This document shows, one piece after another, positions 50,187 through 59,237 of a DNA stretch of 64,000 nucleotides. The position numbers and the translations under genes were made by a program. The notes under the pieces were generated by a model. The model searched no databases. It was not told the origin of the DNA and saw only the letters and a list, made by a program, of their open reading frames with translations. Each line of letters starts with the position of its first letter. Position 1 is the stretch's first letter. The stretch is from positions 1 through 64,000 of the forward strand of contig JAFZQH010000032.1 in the NCBI GenBank assembly GCA_017550165.1, written 5' to 3'. This DNA is from Lachnospiraceae bacterium. Its GTDB lineage: Bacteria; Bacillota; Clostridia; Lachnospirales; Lachnospiraceae.

Positions 50187-51500
50187 ATGACTAAAACTAT
50201 TTTCAGAAATATATTTATTGTTGGAATACTTGTACTTGCCATATGTTCCCTCTTGTTCTTTGGCTTGCAGTACAGACGTACCATAAACGAAACATATTCG
50301 GCCCTGTCACAGGAGACATCATATGCCATAACCGGACTCAAAGTGTCGGGAAAGGACTTTCTTGAGGGATTGGATGACATTAATCGAGTTACCTGGATAG
50401 ACAAGGACGGGAACGTGCTCTATGACAGCGAGTATGATAATATGAAAGTTAATCAAAGCTCTTATGCCGAAGTCAGAAAAGCATTCGAGAGCGGAGAGGG
50501 TCAGGAAAAAAGAAAATCCAACAGCAGCGGAAAGCAGACCATGTATTATGCGAAGCTTCTTGATGACGGAACCGTTTTAAGATTAAGCCGTCCTGTTGAG
50601 GCAGTGATAAATGCACTGATCATCATCAGTCCGGTACTCTGGGTCTTTGTTCTTGTCCTGATCGTTTCCGGTATACTTGCCTTCCGTGCGGCTAAACAGA
50701 TAGTTACCCCCATCAACAATATTGACCTTGATAGCAATGTAAACGCTCCTTATCCCGAGCTGGAACCCCTGATTGAAAAAATCGAGGAGCAGAAGCTGAC
50801 GATCCAGGAAGAGGCCGGACAGCGTGAGGCCATAAGAAGGGAGTTTTCCGCAAATGTCTCCCGTGAGCTTAGGAACCCGATCACCTCCATAGCGGGATAT
50901 GCGGAACAGTTGGCTGCAGACGGGGTTTCAGCAGACAAGGTTACGGGGTTATCCAAAGATATATATAAAGAATCCCGGCGACTGGTTTCCCTTATAGATG
51001 ATATCATTAAGCTATCCAGGCTCGATGAGGCAGCAGATCTTCCGCCCAAGAAGGACGTGGATCTTCACGAGATATTACTCAGAGTTGAGGATAGTCTTAA
51101 GCCCGTTGCCGGCAAGAACAATGTGTTTATAGAGGTAAAGGGAGAGGAAGCTCATATTAACGGCGTTGATGAGCTGCTCTATGAGATGGTATATAACCTC
51201 TGCGATAACGCGATCAAATACAATTACCCCGGTGGTAAGGCCATAATGCAGACGCTGACCGATGAAACAGCGATCAAACTGATCGTTGAAGATACCGGAA
51301 TAGGAATCCCGCCCGAGCACCAGAAGAGAGTGTTTGAAAGATTTTACAGCGTAGACGGAAGCCACTCTAAGGAGATCGGCGGAACAGGGCTTGGTCTTTC
51401 CATCGTAAAGCATGGGGCCATGTATCATGATGCGGAAGTATCAATGGAAAGTACACCCGGAAAGGGGACGAAGATTACGATCTCATTTCCGCGAATATGA
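50187..51500 (+). CDS. PhoR-like sensor kinase lacking the phospho-accepting histidine
   Basis: 437 residues: helix (8-28), extracytoplasmic sensor of about 120 residues, helix (about 143-165), HisKA and HATPase domains. The H-box reads SANVSRELRNPITS: R226 (CGT at 50862-50864) stands where His (CAT/CAC) is expected. The N box (DNAIKYNYPGG), G1 (DTGIGIP), F box (FERFYSVDGSHS) and G2 (GGTGLGLSIV) are intact, so ATP binding is likely but autophosphorylation is not. No response regulator gene is adjacent. It is co-transcribed with the phosphate symporter. Confidence 0.9.
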   Translation: MTKTIFRNIFIVGILVLAICSLLFFGLQYRRTINETYSALSQETSYAITGLKVSGKDFLEGLDDINRVTWIDKDGNVLYDSEYDNMKVNQSSYAEVRKAFESGEGQEKRKSNSSGKQTMYYAKLLDDGTVLRLSRPVEAVINALIIISPVLWVFVLVLIVSGILAFRAAKQIVTPINNIDLDSNVNAPYPELEPLIEKIEEQKLTIQEEAGQREAIRREFSANVSRELRNPITSIAGYAEQLAADGVSADKVTGLSKDIYKESRRLVSLIDDIIKLSRLDEAADLPPKKDVDLHEILLRVEDSLKPVAGKNNVFIEVKGEEAHINGVDELLYEMVYNLCDNAIKYNYPGGKAIMQTLTDETAIKLIVEDTGIGIPPEHQKRVFERFYSVDGSHSKEIGGTGLGLSIVKHGAMYHDAEVSMESTPGKGTKITISFPRI

Positions 51501-51510
51501 GGGAGAAGAT

Positions 51511-51984
51511 ATGAATTCGTTTGATGAACTGGTAAAAGTTGTAAAGAGGCTTCGGGCACCGGACGGATGTCCCTGGGACCGGGAACAGACCCACGAAAGC
51601 CTTAAAGCTGCATGTATAGAGGAGGCCGCAGAAGTGATCTGCGGCATAAATGTATTAGACAAGACCGGGAATGCCGAGAACTTTAAAGAGGAGCTGGGAG
51701 ATCTGCTGCTCCAGGTTGTGATGCATGCGGAGATTGCCGAGGAGGAAGGGCTCTTTACAATGGAGGATGTGGCAGCCGGAATAACGGAGAAGCTTATCCG
51801 CCGGCACCCCCATGTCTTCGGTGATGTGAGAGTCAGCGGATCGGAAGATGTTCTTACCAACTGGGAAGAGATCAAGGCAAAAGAAAAAGAAGGCAAAGAG
51901 GACGTAGGCAGATATCTTCCGGAAGCGTTCAATGAGGCAGATGAACTTATAGAGCAGGCAAGAAAACGAAAAGGTTACTCGTGA
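51511..51984 (+). CDS. mazG: MazG nucleoside triphosphate pyrophosphohydrolase
   Basis: 157 residues from ATG 51511 (AGGGAGA upstream). One MazG domain: RAPDGCPWDREQTHESLK, EEAAEV, ELGDLLLQVVMHAEIA (EExxE..ExxD metal ligands) and RRHPHVFGD. E. coli MazG has two domains and 263 residues, so this is the single-domain, house-cleaning form. It hydrolyses (d)NTPs to monophosphates. The frame runs on upstream to 51412, in the kinase gene. Confidence 0.93.
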   Translation: MNSFDELVKVVKRLRAPDGCPWDREQTHESLKAACIEEAAEVICGINVLDKTGNAENFKEELGDLLLQVVMHAEIAEEEGLFTMEDVAAGITEKLIRRHPHVFGDVRVSGSEDVLTNWEEIKAKEKEGKEDVGRYLPEAFNEADELIEQARKRKGYS

Positions 51985-52021
51985 GATAGAAGGATTATTT
52001 GAGGAATAGAAGGGAGTCGTT

Positions 52022-52537
52022 ATGGTATTAAAAGCAATACTTGGTGATATAACAAAACAGACGGACGTTGAGGCTATCGTGAATGCTGCAAATGAGTCTC
52101 TTCTCGGAGGCGGAGGCGTGGATGGTGCGATCCATCGTGCGGCGGGGCCGGGTTTATTGGAAGAGTGCAGAAAGCTGCACGGCTGTCCCACCGGGGAGGC
52201 GAAGATCACCGGGGCATATGATCTTCCCTGCAAGAACGTGATCCACACTGTAGGGCCTATATGGTACGGTGGCAATAATGGTGAGCCGGAGCTGCTTAAG
52301 AAGTGCTATTCGAACTCCCTTGCCATCGCCAAAGAAAAAGGCATTCGAAAGATAGCATTTCCCTCTATTTCAACGGGCGTATACGGATATCCCGTAGATA
52401 AGGCTGCTATGGTTGCACTTGCAACTGTCAGGGACTATACCGGTGATAATCCGGACGCATTTGATCTTGTCGAATGGGTTTGTTTTGATGAGAGGACGCT
52501 TAAAGCATATAAGGGCGAGATAGAGAAAGCACATTAG
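52022..52537 (+). CDS. ymdB: macro domain O-acetyl-ADP-ribose deacetylase
   Basis: 171 residues. [35 protein letters not shown] is the ADP-ribose pocket (seen as [19 protein letters not shown]), [12 protein letters not shown] is the second loop. The length is that of YmdB/TARG-like macro proteins, which remove acetyl or ADP-ribose groups. Its end overlaps the convergent frdB gene by 4 bp. Confidence 0.95.
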   Translation: MVLKAILGDITKQTDVEAIVNAANESLLGGGGVDGAIHRAAGPGLLEECRKLHGCPTGEAKITGAYDLPCKNVIHTVGPIWYGGNNGEPELLKKCYSNSLAIAKEKGIRKIAFPSISTGVYGYPVDKAAMVALATVRDYTGDNPDAFDLVEWVCFDERTLKAYKGEIEKAH

Positions 52538-53205
52538 CGGTTCATCCTGGAAATAGATGTGAGCGTAGGTATCTTCATAGGACAGATATCTACGCAGGAT
52601 AAGGCTTTGGAACAGCCTTTTGCAAAATGAGACTGATAAGATTCTTTGATCGTATCCTTTTGGGAGAGGCTTCTTGAAGCTATCAGATAGCAATCGTTGG
52701 CAAAGGCTGCACCGAAGAAAGTCTCTCCTTTTCCGTAATTAGGACATACTTCAAGACAAAGACCGCATTTTAAGCACTTGGCGGCAGAGTACATCTGGTT
52801 GAAGTCGGATGACTTGTCAGCCGAATACTCTTCAATATAGGTATTAGCATTCTTAAGGTTCTCCTGGATGATACTCCGGTCCACTACCAAATCTGAGACA
52901 GTGGGAAATTTTTTTAAAGGTTCCAGGATAACAGTATCTCCTTTTATATCTCGCAAAAATGTCTCACAAGCCAGGGCCGGCCTGTGATTAATGACCATGG
53001 CGCATGCACCGCACATGCCCTGAAGACAGGAGCATTCCCACTGGATTCTGGGCGCACTTTCCCCGGCAATGGTTTTAAGGTCGTCTTTATAGTTTAAATC
53101 ATCCAGCATTCCCGCCACTGTCTGGTTCTCCTTGTCTTCATAGAAGAATTCCTCCCAGTAGGGATCTGAAAAGGGTGATCTCTGCCTGAGTATTCTAACG
53201 TTCAT
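52534..53205 (-). CDS. frdB: fumarate reductase iron-sulfur subunit
   Basis: 223 residues from ATG 53205 (GGAGGG upstream), inside the end of frdA. The N-terminal [2Fe-2S] domain has [12 protein letters not shown]...LAC; the C-terminal domain has [12 protein letters not shown] ([4Fe-4S]) and [13 protein letters not shown] ([3Fe-4S] type). It passes electrons from the membrane subunit to FrdA in anaerobic fumarate respiration. Confidence 0.92.
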   Translation of the reverse strand: MNVRILRQRSPFSDPYWEEFFYEDKENQTVAGMLDDLNYKDDLKTIAGESAPRIQWECSCLQGMCGACAMVINHRPALACETFLRDIKGDTVILEPLKKFPTVSDLVVDRSIIQENLKNANTYIEEYSADKSSDFNQMYSAAKCLKCGLCLEVCPNYGKGETFFGAAFANDCYLIASRSLSQKDTIKESYQSHFAKGCSKALSCVDICPMKIPTLTSISRMNR

Positions 53206-54829
53206 ACTTACCCTCCAAATCAAAATAGGTACGGAAGTTTCCGTTATCATAAGAAATAATTGTGGCAGCAGCCATCGCCTCTTTGGTCTCGGGATAGTCG
53301 CTTCTAAAGTGGGCCCCGCGGCTCTCCTCTCGATAAAGGGCGCACATAAGGGTAGCCTTGGCCAGTGTCAGGATTCCCGTTAGCGAATAATTAAAGTAAG
53401 CCAGTACCGAGTTGTCATAGTGAATCTTATCTGCAATGGAGAGATAGTAGGACACATCCTCAATACCCTTTTTAATCCGGCCTTCCTCTCTTACTATCCC
53501 CAGATCCTCCCGCATATTCTCAGCCAGCATGTCCCTTATGTACCACACAGGGAAAGGGCTCTTTGAACCCTGAAGGGTCCGGAGAACAGCCCGCGCCTCA
53601 TTAAGATCAGTTGTAAAATCTTCATCGGTTCTCGAAAGCACGGAATTCTCTATGGCAGCAGAAGCCACTTTGGCACTGTATATGGCTGCAAGGAGCGAAT
53701 TGCCGCCCAGACGGTTGGCACCGTGATATATGGAAGCACATTCCCCGATGGCGTACAGATTCGCTATGTTAGTCTCGTGATCATTCTTAACGGCAATCCC
53801 CCCCATAAAGAAATGAACGGAAGGGCTGACGGGGATGCTGTCTTTAGAAATATCAATCCCTCGATACTTCAGGCAAAGGTCATATACTTCAGGCAGTCGC
53901 TTTATTATTTCTTCTTTCCCCAGGAAGGAAATATCCAGGAAGATGTCCTTGCCGGTGGAATCCATACACCTTGAGATCACATCCCGGGGCATAAGATTAC
54001 CCCGTTCTCCGTACAATTCCTCCATGAAGTAAACCCGCTTGCCGCTTTCTTCATAGTAGAGCCTGCCTCCCTCTCCCCGGACGGCTTCAGAGATAAGCAT
54101 CTTCTTCTGTGCTGTCTCGATGGTGGTGGGATGGTACTGGATGAACTCCAGGTTCTTAAGTTCAACTCCTTGCATAAAAAGCTTTCCTGTCACATAACCG
54201 TCACACAGGGTAGAACCGGTGGTCTTGCCGAAAAGGGCGTTCTGTCCCCCGGTGGCTATTACCACATAGTCGGCCCGGGCTATCTCAAAGCTTACGTGAG
54301 CTTCATTGTACAGGATGGCGCCGTAACACACGCCGTCCTTTATCAGTGCGCTGTAGAAATCCATCCACAGTCTTCTGGTAATAAGCCCTAAGCCTTCCAA
54401 ACGTCTGGCCTCCATAACAAGGGCAGTAACGATCTGCTTGCCGGTAGATGCTCCGCAATAGCAGGTCCTTTTATAGGATTGTCCGCCGAAAGCCCTTACG
54501 GAAATGCGTCCGTTAGGTTCGGTTGAGAAAACCGTTCCAAGCTTCTCCAGCCGGTTGATAATGTTGGAGGCATCCCGGCATAATCCGCTCACAGCCTCTT
54601 TTCCGGCGATATTGCAGCCTCCCTTTAAGGTATCTTCTATGTGGCTTTCTTTGCTGTCCCCTTCCTGACAGTGATCTAAACAAGCGTTAATGCCTCCTGC
54701 CGCAAGGACTGATTGAGAACGCTCGGAAGGGAAAGGAGAGATGAGAGTCACCTCCATACCGCGACCGGCACACTCTATGGCACAACTAAGCCCCGCTATT
54801 CCGCTTCCGATGATTAATACTTTTTTCAA
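53195..54829 (-). CDS. frdA: fumarate reductase flavoprotein subunit
   Basis: 544 residues. FAD-binding start VLIIGSGIAGLSCAIECAGRG; LAAGGINA; active-site YHPTT, SEAVRGEGGRLY, and HFFMGGI with HGANRLGGNSLL. The usual covalent FAD histidine (SHTVAAQGG) is replaced here (SQSVLAAGG), so FAD is probably bound non-covalently; this branch is known from Lachnospiraceae-type enzymes. It is the middle gene of a minus-strand frdC-frdA-frdB operon. Confidence 0.92.
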   Translation of the reverse strand: MKKVLIIGSGIAGLSCAIECAGRGMEVTLISPFPSERSQSVLAAGGINACLDHCQEGDSKESHIEDTLKGGCNIAGKEAVSGLCRDASNIINRLEKLGTVFSTEPNGRISVRAFGGQSYKRTCYCGASTGKQIVTALVMEARRLEGLGLITRRLWMDFYSALIKDGVCYGAILYNEAHVSFEIARADYVVIATGGQNALFGKTTGSTLCDGYVTGKLFMQGVELKNLEFIQYHPTTIETAQKKMLISEAVRGEGGRLYYEESGKRVYFMEELYGERGNLMPRDVISRCMDSTGKDIFLDISFLGKEEIIKRLPEVYDLCLKYRGIDISKDSIPVSPSVHFFMGGIAVKNDHETNIANLYAIGECASIYHGANRLGGNSLLAAIYSAKVASAAIENSVLSRTDEDFTTDLNEARAVLRTLQGSKSPFPVWYIRDMLAENMREDLGIVREEGRIKKGIEDVSYYLSIADKIHYDNSVLAYFNYSLTGILTLAKATLMCALYREESRGAHFRSDYPETKEAMAAATIISYDNGNFRTYFDLEGKYER

Positions 54830-54841
54830 ACTTTCGCCCCT

Positions 54842-55393
54842 TTACATCATGCTAAACAGTTTCAAACGCACTGTCGGGATAAGGATGCTGATCCCAACAA
54901 AGAATATCCCGCACACCACCCATATTACATGGTCAATTTTTTTCTTTTTGTCTATATCATCGAGACAGCCCAATGTTATGAAAGCATTGGTAAGAGATGT
55001 TCCGATATGGATGAACAGGAAAGCAAAGTATATTATCTGCATTATCTCTGTCAGGATATATACATGCGTTCCAAATGAAGCCAGAAGTTTTTCGAAGGAA
55101 TGGGTATGCGCCAACAGGTGAGCCCCGATCCCTACTGCGCTTATCCGCTGCAGGATTATTTTGATATTCTGCCCGGGATAAGAGATGGTCTTCGAATCGT
55201 GGAGCACCAAGACAATGATCACAGAGAGTATAATATGGCACAAAACAGACACCGTGATCACCTTTCCGAGAATAAAGGAGATCATTGTATCATGAAAGAA
55301 CAGTATATAAGCAATGGATTGATATCCTGCGTGAATGACCAGGGTCGCCATGGTTAGTATTGCTAACAAGGCATTTGCTTTTTTCAGTTTCAT
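54842..55393 (-). CDS. fumarate reductase membrane anchor (FrdC-like)
   Basis: 183 residues with about five membrane helices and several His in or near them (VIHAGYQ, VLCHIILS, AHLLAHTHSF, FIHIGTS) that may bind haem b. It starts the operon, 12 bp before frdA, and takes the place of the cytochrome b subunit. Sequence likeness to known FrdC is weak; the assignment leans on context. Confidence 0.78.
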   Translation of the reverse strand: MKLKKANALLAILTMATLVIHAGYQSIAYILFFHDTMISFILGKVITVSVLCHIILSVIIVLVLHDSKTISYPGQNIKIILQRISAVGIGAHLLAHTHSFEKLLASFGTHVYILTEIMQIIYFAFLFIHIGTSLTNAFITLGCLDDIDKKKKIDHVIWVVCGIFFVGISILIPTVRLKLFSMM

Positions 55394-55546
55394 ATGATCA
55401 GCCTCGTTTCCATATGATCATCTATTATAACAGAGAGAAAGGCCTTTCGTACAGACCGGGGATCAGGAAAAAGCGATAGAAAATCATGGATTTTGTTTGC
55501 AAAATGATATATTATATAGAGAATTCATGTAAGGACGAGTATTGCG

Positions 55547-56437
55547 ATGAAAGAAATGAACGGTGACAACAGAGTAAAGGGAATATTATGCATTATCCTG
55601 GCGGCCTTTGGTTTTTCGTTGATGACTTTTTTTGTGAGGCTGTCAGGTGACCTGCCGACCATGCAAAAGGCCTTTTTTCGTAATATCGTTGCTTTGTGTG
55701 TGGCATCATTTGCGCTTATAAAAAACAAAACACCGCTGTATATAAAAAAAGGGAACCGGCTGGATATCTTTATGAGATGCCTGTTCGGTACTTCCGGATT
55801 GATAGCGAATTTCTATGCCATAGACAAGATCGGGATAGCTGATGCAAATATGTTAAATAAGCTGTCCCCCTTCTTTGCCATCATCCTGTCCGTTTTCATA
55901 TTGAAGGAGCTGCCGAACAAGCGTGATATTGTTGCAACGGTCGTAGCCTTTATCGGGGCTTTGTTTATCATAAGGCCCACCGGAGTGATGTCGGAGATGA
56001 TACCTGCCCTGGCCGGACTATATGGAGGCTTCGGTGCAGGGACGGCCTATGTCTTTGTCAGAAAACTGGGAAAAAAAGGAGAGAATACGGCGATCATTGT
56101 CTTTTGTTTTTCGTTGTTTTCCTGCCTTATCGCCCTACCATATCTGATATTCTTTTATCATCCCATGACAGGGCAGCAGCTGCTGTATCTGATGCTTGCC
56201 GGGATGGGAGCTTCATTGGGACAGTTTGCTATCACTACGGCTTACAAATGCGCCCCGGCCAAAGAATTGTCGGTGTTTGATTATACTCAGGTATTGTTCG
56301 CGGCAATCTTGGGAATAGTATTCCTCGGGGAGTATCCAGTAACTCTAAGCATTCTTGGATACGCAATAATAATAGGGGTCGCTGTCTATCGATGGTGGTG
56401 GGTTAACCGATCGCCCAAGAAACGGGCGACGTTATAG
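55547..56437 (+). CDS. DMT (EamA) family transporter
   Basis: 296 residues, ten helices in two EamA repeats (ILAAFGFSLMTFFVRLSGD and the second half with FDYTQVLFAAILGIVFLGEYP). The final LGEYP..L.ILG is diagnostic of drug/metabolite exporters. Substrate unknown. It is convergent with hipA, overlapping its end by 6 bp. Confidence 0.92.
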   Translation: MKEMNGDNRVKGILCIILAAFGFSLMTFFVRLSGDLPTMQKAFFRNIVALCVASFALIKNKTPLYIKKGNRLDIFMRCLFGTSGLIANFYAIDKIGIADANMLNKLSPFFAIILSVFILKELPNKRDIVATVVAFIGALFIIRPTGVMSEMIPALAGLYGGFGAGTAYVFVRKLGKKGENTAIIVFCFSLFSCLIALPYLIFFYHPMTGQQLLYLMLAGMGASLGQFAITTAYKCAPAKELSVFDYTQVLFAAILGIVFLGEYPVTLSILGYAIIIGVAVYRWWWVNRSPKKRATL

Positions 56438-57715
56438 TATCTTTTTTCGTGCCAAAAGGATTCTTTCGGCTATGTCACCGGCGTTATGGAAACCTAGCTC
56501 CTGCAACTCTCTACCGGATTCCTTTATCGCGCTTTCAAAGCGGTCCAGCATCTTTTGATAGGTGTTCATTGCCAGCCTTTCGCCAATTCCTACCTCGCAG
56601 GCCATTTTTTTAAAACAGTCCTCATCAATGCAGTCCAGATCTTTGATACCACCGATATTAAAGGACAACTCCCTTGTTGATCCCCCATAGATCACGGTAC
56701 TTATCATATCATAGGCAGGTGCAAGGCGTATTCCTTTCATATCGGGATCGTAGAGAAGGGAAAAGTTCTTGATATGTGCATCTGTATTACCAAGGGCATA
56801 GTTAAAGACAATCCTGTTCCAGAGATCTAGCTGATCTTCTAAAGGATTTTTGACATTGTTTCGGACTGTCTCAAACATTTTCGCAGCATAATTTTGGCCG
56901 TCGACTTCATATTTATCGCAGGAAGCTATCCCCATTGCCTGTGCGAAATCCTCCTGATGTAACCTGAATGGACGTCTCAGATTGTCGATCAGCTGAGAAC
57001 TCTCATCTATTACCCTGTCATACCTCTTTGTGGCAAAAAGAACTTCCGGATCTCTTCCGTTACCGATATTGATGATAAAACTCTCGGGCGTGGCAATTCC
57101 GCATTTGCGTGCAGCCAGCAGGGATAGTTGTTCATTGGTTACTATACCTTCCAGCCGGACGTGGCTTTGCTTAACAATATGTGTGCTGGGGGCAAGCCCA
57201 CGAGGGATATACCAACTGTCATCCGGATCATCATAGTAAAGCCCGACTTTTCCGGAAGCTCCTGTAAGGGATAAATGAGTTTTTATCACCATCTCAGTGG
57301 ACTTAAGCGTACCCTTTGAAGCAAGTTCTTCCACCTGCTTAGCAGAAATGGCCTCATAACCGGACGCCTGGTCCGTATCTGCTTCATCGACCCTTATTGC
57401 ACCAAGACATTCCTTGCCAAGATTATAAAGGATTGACAGATAATCATTCTCATCAAAGTGCATATGGGAGGCGATCGTTTTTCGCATAAAGCCTTCCGGA
57501 AGCAAGCCATCAAAAAATACCCTTGTCCTGGCGGGGGAGAAAGGCTCATCCTGTATCGGTAACGAGACGGAAATGGCTCTTGCGCCACTATTTGATACAT
57601 AGTCTTTTGCATATGAAAAACAGGCATCTTCAGATGAGTTGCCTTCAATCTTCCCTATCTTTGTCTGTATACCGTGAAGTTCCAAATAAACATTATAGAT
57701 TTTCACGACATTCAC
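56432..57715 (-). CDS. hipA: HipA-type serine/threonine kinase toxin
   Basis: 427 residues. An N-terminal HipA_N domain (KIGKIEG..., SVSLPI, FFDGLLPEG) is followed by the kinase: P-loop LTGASGKVGLYY, K-strand FATKRYD, catalytic loop GNTDAHIKNFSLL (Asp/His/Asn), and DFD-like APAYDMIS. All motifs look active. HipA kinases phosphorylate GltX or other targets and cause growth arrest. The start overlaps hipB by 4 bp. Confidence 0.9.
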   Translation of the reverse strand: MNVVKIYNVYLELHGIQTKIGKIEGNSSEDACFSYAKDYVSNSGARAISVSLPIQDEPFSPARTRVFFDGLLPEGFMRKTIASHMHFDENDYLSILYNLGKECLGAIRVDEADTDQASGYEAISAKQVEELASKGTLKSTEMVIKTHLSLTGASGKVGLYYDDPDDSWYIPRGLAPSTHIVKQSHVRLEGIVTNEQLSLLAARKCGIATPESFIINIGNGRDPEVLFATKRYDRVIDESSQLIDNLRRPFRLHQEDFAQAMGIASCDKYEVDGQNYAAKMFETVRNNVKNPLEDQLDLWNRIVFNYALGNTDAHIKNFSLLYDPDMKGIRLAPAYDMISTVIYGGSTRELSFNIGGIKDLDCIDEDCFKKMACEVGIGERLAMNTYQKMLDRFESAIKESGRELQELGFHNAGDIAERILLARKKIL

Positions 57716-57921
57716 CTCGGATCAATGGTAATATCAAGTCCAAGCATATTGGCAAGATAGATTGTCTTTCCAAGCTCCGCTGTACTCTTGCCGTTCTCCA
57801 GATCTGAGATAAAACTGATACTGAAGCCGGTAAACTCAGAAAGGTACCGTTGGGTATATCCAAGCTCCTTTCTGCGTTTTCTTATTGCCATGCCAAAATC
57901 TGCCGGATTGTTTATTATCAT
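57712..57921 (-). CDS. hipB: HipB-type antitoxin
   Basis: 69 residues, one XRE helix-turn-helix (FGMAIRKRRKELGYTQRYLSEFTGFSISFISDLENGK, shown by LGYTQRYLSEFTG and ISFISDLENG). It is upstream of hipA and overlaps it by 4 bp, the usual antitoxin-first order. It should bind the three AGCCGTTCG boxes upstream. Confidence 0.9.
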   Translation of the reverse strand: MIINNPADFGMAIRKRRKELGYTQRYLSEFTGFSISFISDLENGKSTAELGKTIYLANMLGLDITIDPR

Positions 57922-57941
57922 TTCTTTGCCTCATTCAATTA

Positions 57942-58039
57942 AGCCGTTCGAACAATTCTTTCTTGTTTTTGAGATATATAAAGCCGTTCGGCTGTTTTCT
58001 TTAATTCACATTATATAATGGGTCGTTCGGCGAAGTCAA
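57942..58039 (-). promoter_or_regulatory. hipBA promoter with three operators
   Basis: On the minus strand TTGACT (58034-58039) and TATAAT (58010-58015) are 18 bp apart. Related boxes start at 57942 (AGCCGTTCGAAC), 57982 (AGCCGTTCGGCT, a perfect palindrome around TT) and 58021 (GGTCGTTCGGCG), about 40 bp apart, so on one face of the helix. The third is in the promoter spacer. HipB is the likely ligand. Confidence 0.8.
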
Positions 58040-58126
58040 GTTTATAGTTCCGTATTAAATGGCAAAAAAAAAGGTATTGACAAGTTAGCGTTCGATACTT
58101 ACGGGAATATTGGGGATAGCAAGGAT

Positions 58127-58159
58127 AAGGCAAAGAAAGCTTAAGAAATTCTTTGCCTT
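58127..58159. terminator. hairpin at the end of the DtxR-family gene
   Basis: AAGGCAAAGAA (58127-58137) and TTCTTTGCCTT (58149-58159) form a perfect 11-bp stem, loop of 11. The stem overlaps the regulator stop codon. T-runs are weak, so stopping efficiency is uncertain. Confidence 0.6.
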
Positions 58160-58532
58160 AGTTTGATTTGTGCTGGTTCATATGTGCCTTGATGGCGTCA
58201 AAAGTCTTGTCGCTTATGTAATGCTCGATGCGGCAAGCATCTTCAGAGGCGGTTTCCTTATCAACGCCCAGATTAATAAAAAGAGTAGTAAGAACAGTAT
58301 GTCGCTCGTAAATGCGTTTTGCCATGACCTCTCCGGCCTGCGTCAGTTTATAATAGCCTTCTGCATCCTTCTTAATAAGACCTTCGTCCTTAAGCAAACC
58401 CACAGCCCGGCTGACAGAAGGCTTGGAAAAGCCCAGATGATCTGCAATATCTATCCCGCGGACAGCATTTGATGTCTGCGACAGTACATAGATTGTTTCG
58501 AGGTACATTTCTCCTGATTCCTGTAAAGCCAT
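58158..58532 (-). CDS. DtxR/MntR family metal-dependent regulator
   Basis: 124 residues from ATG 58532 (GGAGG 8 bases upstream); longer frame to 58574 lacks a site. N-terminal winged helix (IDIADHLGFSKPSVSRAVGLLKDEGL shown as GFSKPSVSRAVGLL), dimer domain with metal residues (YERHTVL, EDACRIEHYIS). No SH3 domain, so it is the short MntR/IdeR-like kind. The gene is divergent from feoA-feoA-feoB with three matching palindromes between, so it most likely senses Fe2+ and represses feo. Confidence 0.92.
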   Translation of the reverse strand: MALQESGEMYLETIYVLSQTSNAVRGIDIADHLGFSKPSVSRAVGLLKDEGLIKKDAEGYYKLTQAGEVMAKRIYERHTVLTTLFINLGVDKETASEDACRIEHYISDKTFDAIKAHMNQHKSN

Positions 58533-58669
58533 AATATTGTTCCTCCCATTCATTGCGGCATTTTGCCGATCCAATGAATCATCCCTCTTTGGTGTACAGG
58601 AATAAGTTTATCATAAGACCGTAAGGGCTTCAATATGATCCTTCATTTGAAAGAAAAATAAAACAGGGC

Positions 58670-58698
58670 TTGACAGATTAGCATATGCTAATTATACT
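58670..58698 (+). promoter_or_regulatory. feo operon sigma-A promoter
   Basis: TTGACA (58670-58675), 17 bp, TATACT (58693-58698). The spacer contains the first palindromic operator, so a bound regulator would block polymerase. Confidence 0.82.
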
Positions 58699-58755
58699 TG
58701 TAGGCGGTTAGATAATGCTAACCATTATTTATAGTCTATGGTTAGCAAACGCTAA
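58678..58755. promoter_or_regulatory. three palindromic operators for the DtxR-family regulator
   Basis: TTAGCATATGCTAA (58678-58691), GGTTAGATAATGCTAACC (58706-58723) and TTAGCAAACGCTAA (58742-58755) share TTAGc....GCTAA half-sites, close to DtxR/IdeR-type boxes. They sit in the spacer, near the start, and in the leader of the feo promoter. Confidence 0.85.
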
Positions 58756-58782
58756 TAGACTGCTGTTGAATGGAGGAAATGT

Positions 58783-58995
58783 ATGATGCCATTGGCCTAT
58801 GCAGAAAAAGGTAAAGCTCAGATCATTAAAAAGATCGGAGGAAGTCCTGAGGTGAAGAAACACCTTGAGGACCTCGGATTTACGGTGGGTGGTGAGGCCA
58901 GCGTAATAAGCTCGCTGGGTGAAAACCTGATCGTTAAGGTTAAAGAAAGCAGAGTAGCCGTAAGTGAAGAACTGGCTAGAAAAATTATGGTCTAG
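58783..58995 (+). CDS. feoA: FeoA family protein 1
   Basis: 70 residues, SH3-like FeoA fold: PLAYAEKGKAQIIKKIGGSPEVKKHLEDLGFTVGGEA, seen as HLEDLGFTVGGEASVIS, and IVKVKESRVAVSEELARKIMV at the end. FeoA supports FeoB by binding its G domain. AGGAGG-like GGAGGAAATGT precedes two adjacent ATGs. Two FeoA genes are followed by feoB. Confidence 0.93.
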   Translation: MMPLAYAEKGKAQIIKKIGGSPEVKKHLEDLGFTVGGEASVISSLGENLIVKVKESRVAVSEELARKIMV

Positions 58996-59006
58996 GAGGA
59001 GATAAA

Positions 59007-59234
59007 GTGAAGACACTAAGAGATGTAAAGATCGGAGAAACGGTAGCGGTTGTAAAGCTACATGGCGAAGGCGCCGTTAAGCGCAGGATCATGGACATGG
59101 GCATAACAAAGGGAGTATCGGTCTATGTTCGAAAGGTTGCGCCGCTGGGCGACCCGATCGAGGTGACGGTAAGAAATTATGAGCTTTCGCTACGTAAAGC
59201 GGACGCAGAGATGATTGAGATTAAGGAGGTGTAA
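59007..59234 (+). CDS. feoA: FeoA family protein 2
   Basis: 75 residues: KIGETVAVVKLHGEGAVKRRIMDMGITKGVSVYVRKVAPLGDP ends in RNYELSLRKADAEMIEI, the full FeoA pattern (only RIMDMGITKG and APLGDP are quoted as diagnostic). It is 11 bp behind feoA1 and 3 bp before feoB. The two copies differ clearly, so they may have separate roles. Confidence 0.95.
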   Translation: MKTLRDVKIGETVAVVKLHGEGAVKRRIMDMGITKGVSVYVRKVAPLGDPIEVTVRNYELSLRKADAEMIEIKEV

Positions 59235-59237
59235 AAA

